The notes under the pieces: generated by a model
What the model saw: the letters and a program-made list of their open reading frames with translations, nothing else
Told to the model about the DNA's origin: nothing
Database searches by the model: none
Assembly (NCBI RefSeq): GCF_009828855.1
Contig: NZ_WUAG01000002.1
Location: 434,001 to 498,000, forward strand
Direction of reading: 5' to 3'
Length of the DNA stretch: 64,000 bases
DNA from: Psychromonas sp. L1A2
GTDB lineage: Bacteria; Pseudomonadota; Gammaproteobacteria; Enterobacterales; Psychromonadaceae
Translations under genes and position numbers: made by a program
Shown here: positions 63,620 to 64,000 of the stretch, in pieces
Position numbering within the stretch: position 1 is the stretch's first letter
How the letters are laid out: each line of letters opens with the position of its first letter

Positions 63620-64000
63620 TTAAATTCGGCGTGCATCAGACACATCTTTTAATTGCTTCAATTTAACTAAAAGTTTATTGATCTCTTTGTTATTTTGAAC
63701 TTCTAAAGATAAATCGATAGTCGCCGTTAACGTCTTCGTATTGGTTTGACTGTTAACCCCTAAGAGATTCACTTTTTCATTGGATAATACCGTTGTAATA
63801 TCTTTCAATAAGCCATTTCGATCATCTGCAATTAAACGTAATGTCAGTGTATAACCCGATGACTGGGAATCTCCCCAGTTTGCATTAATAATACGTTCTG
63901 GATGCGCTTCTTCTAAATCCGCTAATTGTTCACAGTTCTTTCTATGAATTGAAATACCACGCCCTTGCGTAATATACCCAACAATACCTTCACCAGGCAC
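63620..64000 (-). CDS. relA: (p)ppGpp synthetase RelA, C-terminal part
   Basis: About 127 codons of the 3' end; the rest is beyond the window edge. PGEGIVGYITQGRGISIHRKNCEQL belongs to the zinc-finger/conserved cysteine domain and LRLIADDRNGLLKDITTVLSNEKVNLLGV to the ACT domain. Comparison from memory fits RelA (ITQGRGISVHR, DARR end) better than SpoT. The visible start is only the window boundary. With DksA, it would act on the rRNA promoters in this window. Confidence 0.9.
   Translation of the reverse strand: MPGEGIVGYITQGRGISIHRKNCEQLADLEEAHPERIINANWGDSQSSGYTLTLRLIADDRNGLLKDITTVLSNEKVNLLGVNSQTNTKTLTATIDLSLEVQNNKEINKLLVKLKQLKDVSDARRI

Overview
The window looks like a chromosomal segment of a low-GC, marine, probably cold-adapted gammaproteobacterium. 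Protein similarity recalled from memory to Psychromonas, Moritella, Shewanella and Vibrio relatives (DeoC, Udp, PcnB, HrpB, RlmF, DksA, YadGH, a four-module acyl-CoA carboxylase) suggests an alteromonad close to Psychromonas. The genus is inference; no database search was possible.

Layout. 1-7.6 kb is a nucleoside-salvage block: deoB (cut by the window edge), deoC, nupC and tal on the minus strand, then a plus-strand gene for a protein with two zinc ribbons and a transposase-like look, then cdd and udp on the minus strand. NupC brings nucleosides in, Udp and Cdd act on pyrimidine nucleosides, and DeoB and DeoC carry the sugar into glycolysis, with Tal linking the pentose phosphates. Two CRP-like palindromes sit in the two regulatory gaps. 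8-10 kb holds a YheT-type hydrolase and a small DUF2389 gene. 10.2-13.4 kb is a complete polar amino acid ABC importer, followed by a SatP acetate/succinate channel. 14.8-22 kb (minus) holds rlmF, a DUF3108 exported protein, a SufE/CsdE protein, mrcB and hrpB. 22-28 kb (plus) holds dksA, gluQ, pcnB, folK, panB, panC and panD, an arrangement well known in gammaproteobacteria. 28-34.6 kb carries a glycerate kinase, the periplasmic methionine sulfoxide repair pair msrQ/msrP, a TrmB-like methyltransferase with a YadGH exporter, and a DMT permease.

34.6-40.35 kb is a small island of decay next to the rRNA operon. It has an AraC regulator with an in-frame TAA, an Old Yellow Enzyme family gene with an in-frame TGA beside its divergent LysR gene, and two nested IS630-family elements. 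Both IS copies split the transposase at the same place, a run of seven A residues, in a +1 arrangement. A 161-bp non-autonomous element at 14541-14701 shares the IS terminal design.

40.5-46.6 kb is a complete rRNA operon on the minus strand (16S, tRNA-Ile, tRNA-Ala, 23S, 5S) with two promoters, boxA sites and a terminator. 46.6-64 kb holds ubiX, mpl, a manganese-type pyrophosphatase, rsmJ coupled to a large sensory GGDEF-EAL protein, a 1521-residue acyl-CoA carboxylase that combines all four modules in one chain, a malic enzyme, rpmE, priA and the 3' end of relA.

Several start codons were moved from the longest open frame because of Shine-Dalgarno position or family alignment. The most notable are AUU starts for pcnB and probably for the DUF2389 gene. 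Most of the window is ordinary core genome; the items most worth a second look are the zinc-ribbon protein, the carboxylase fusion, the IS/MITE family with its recoding site, and the nonsense-split genes.
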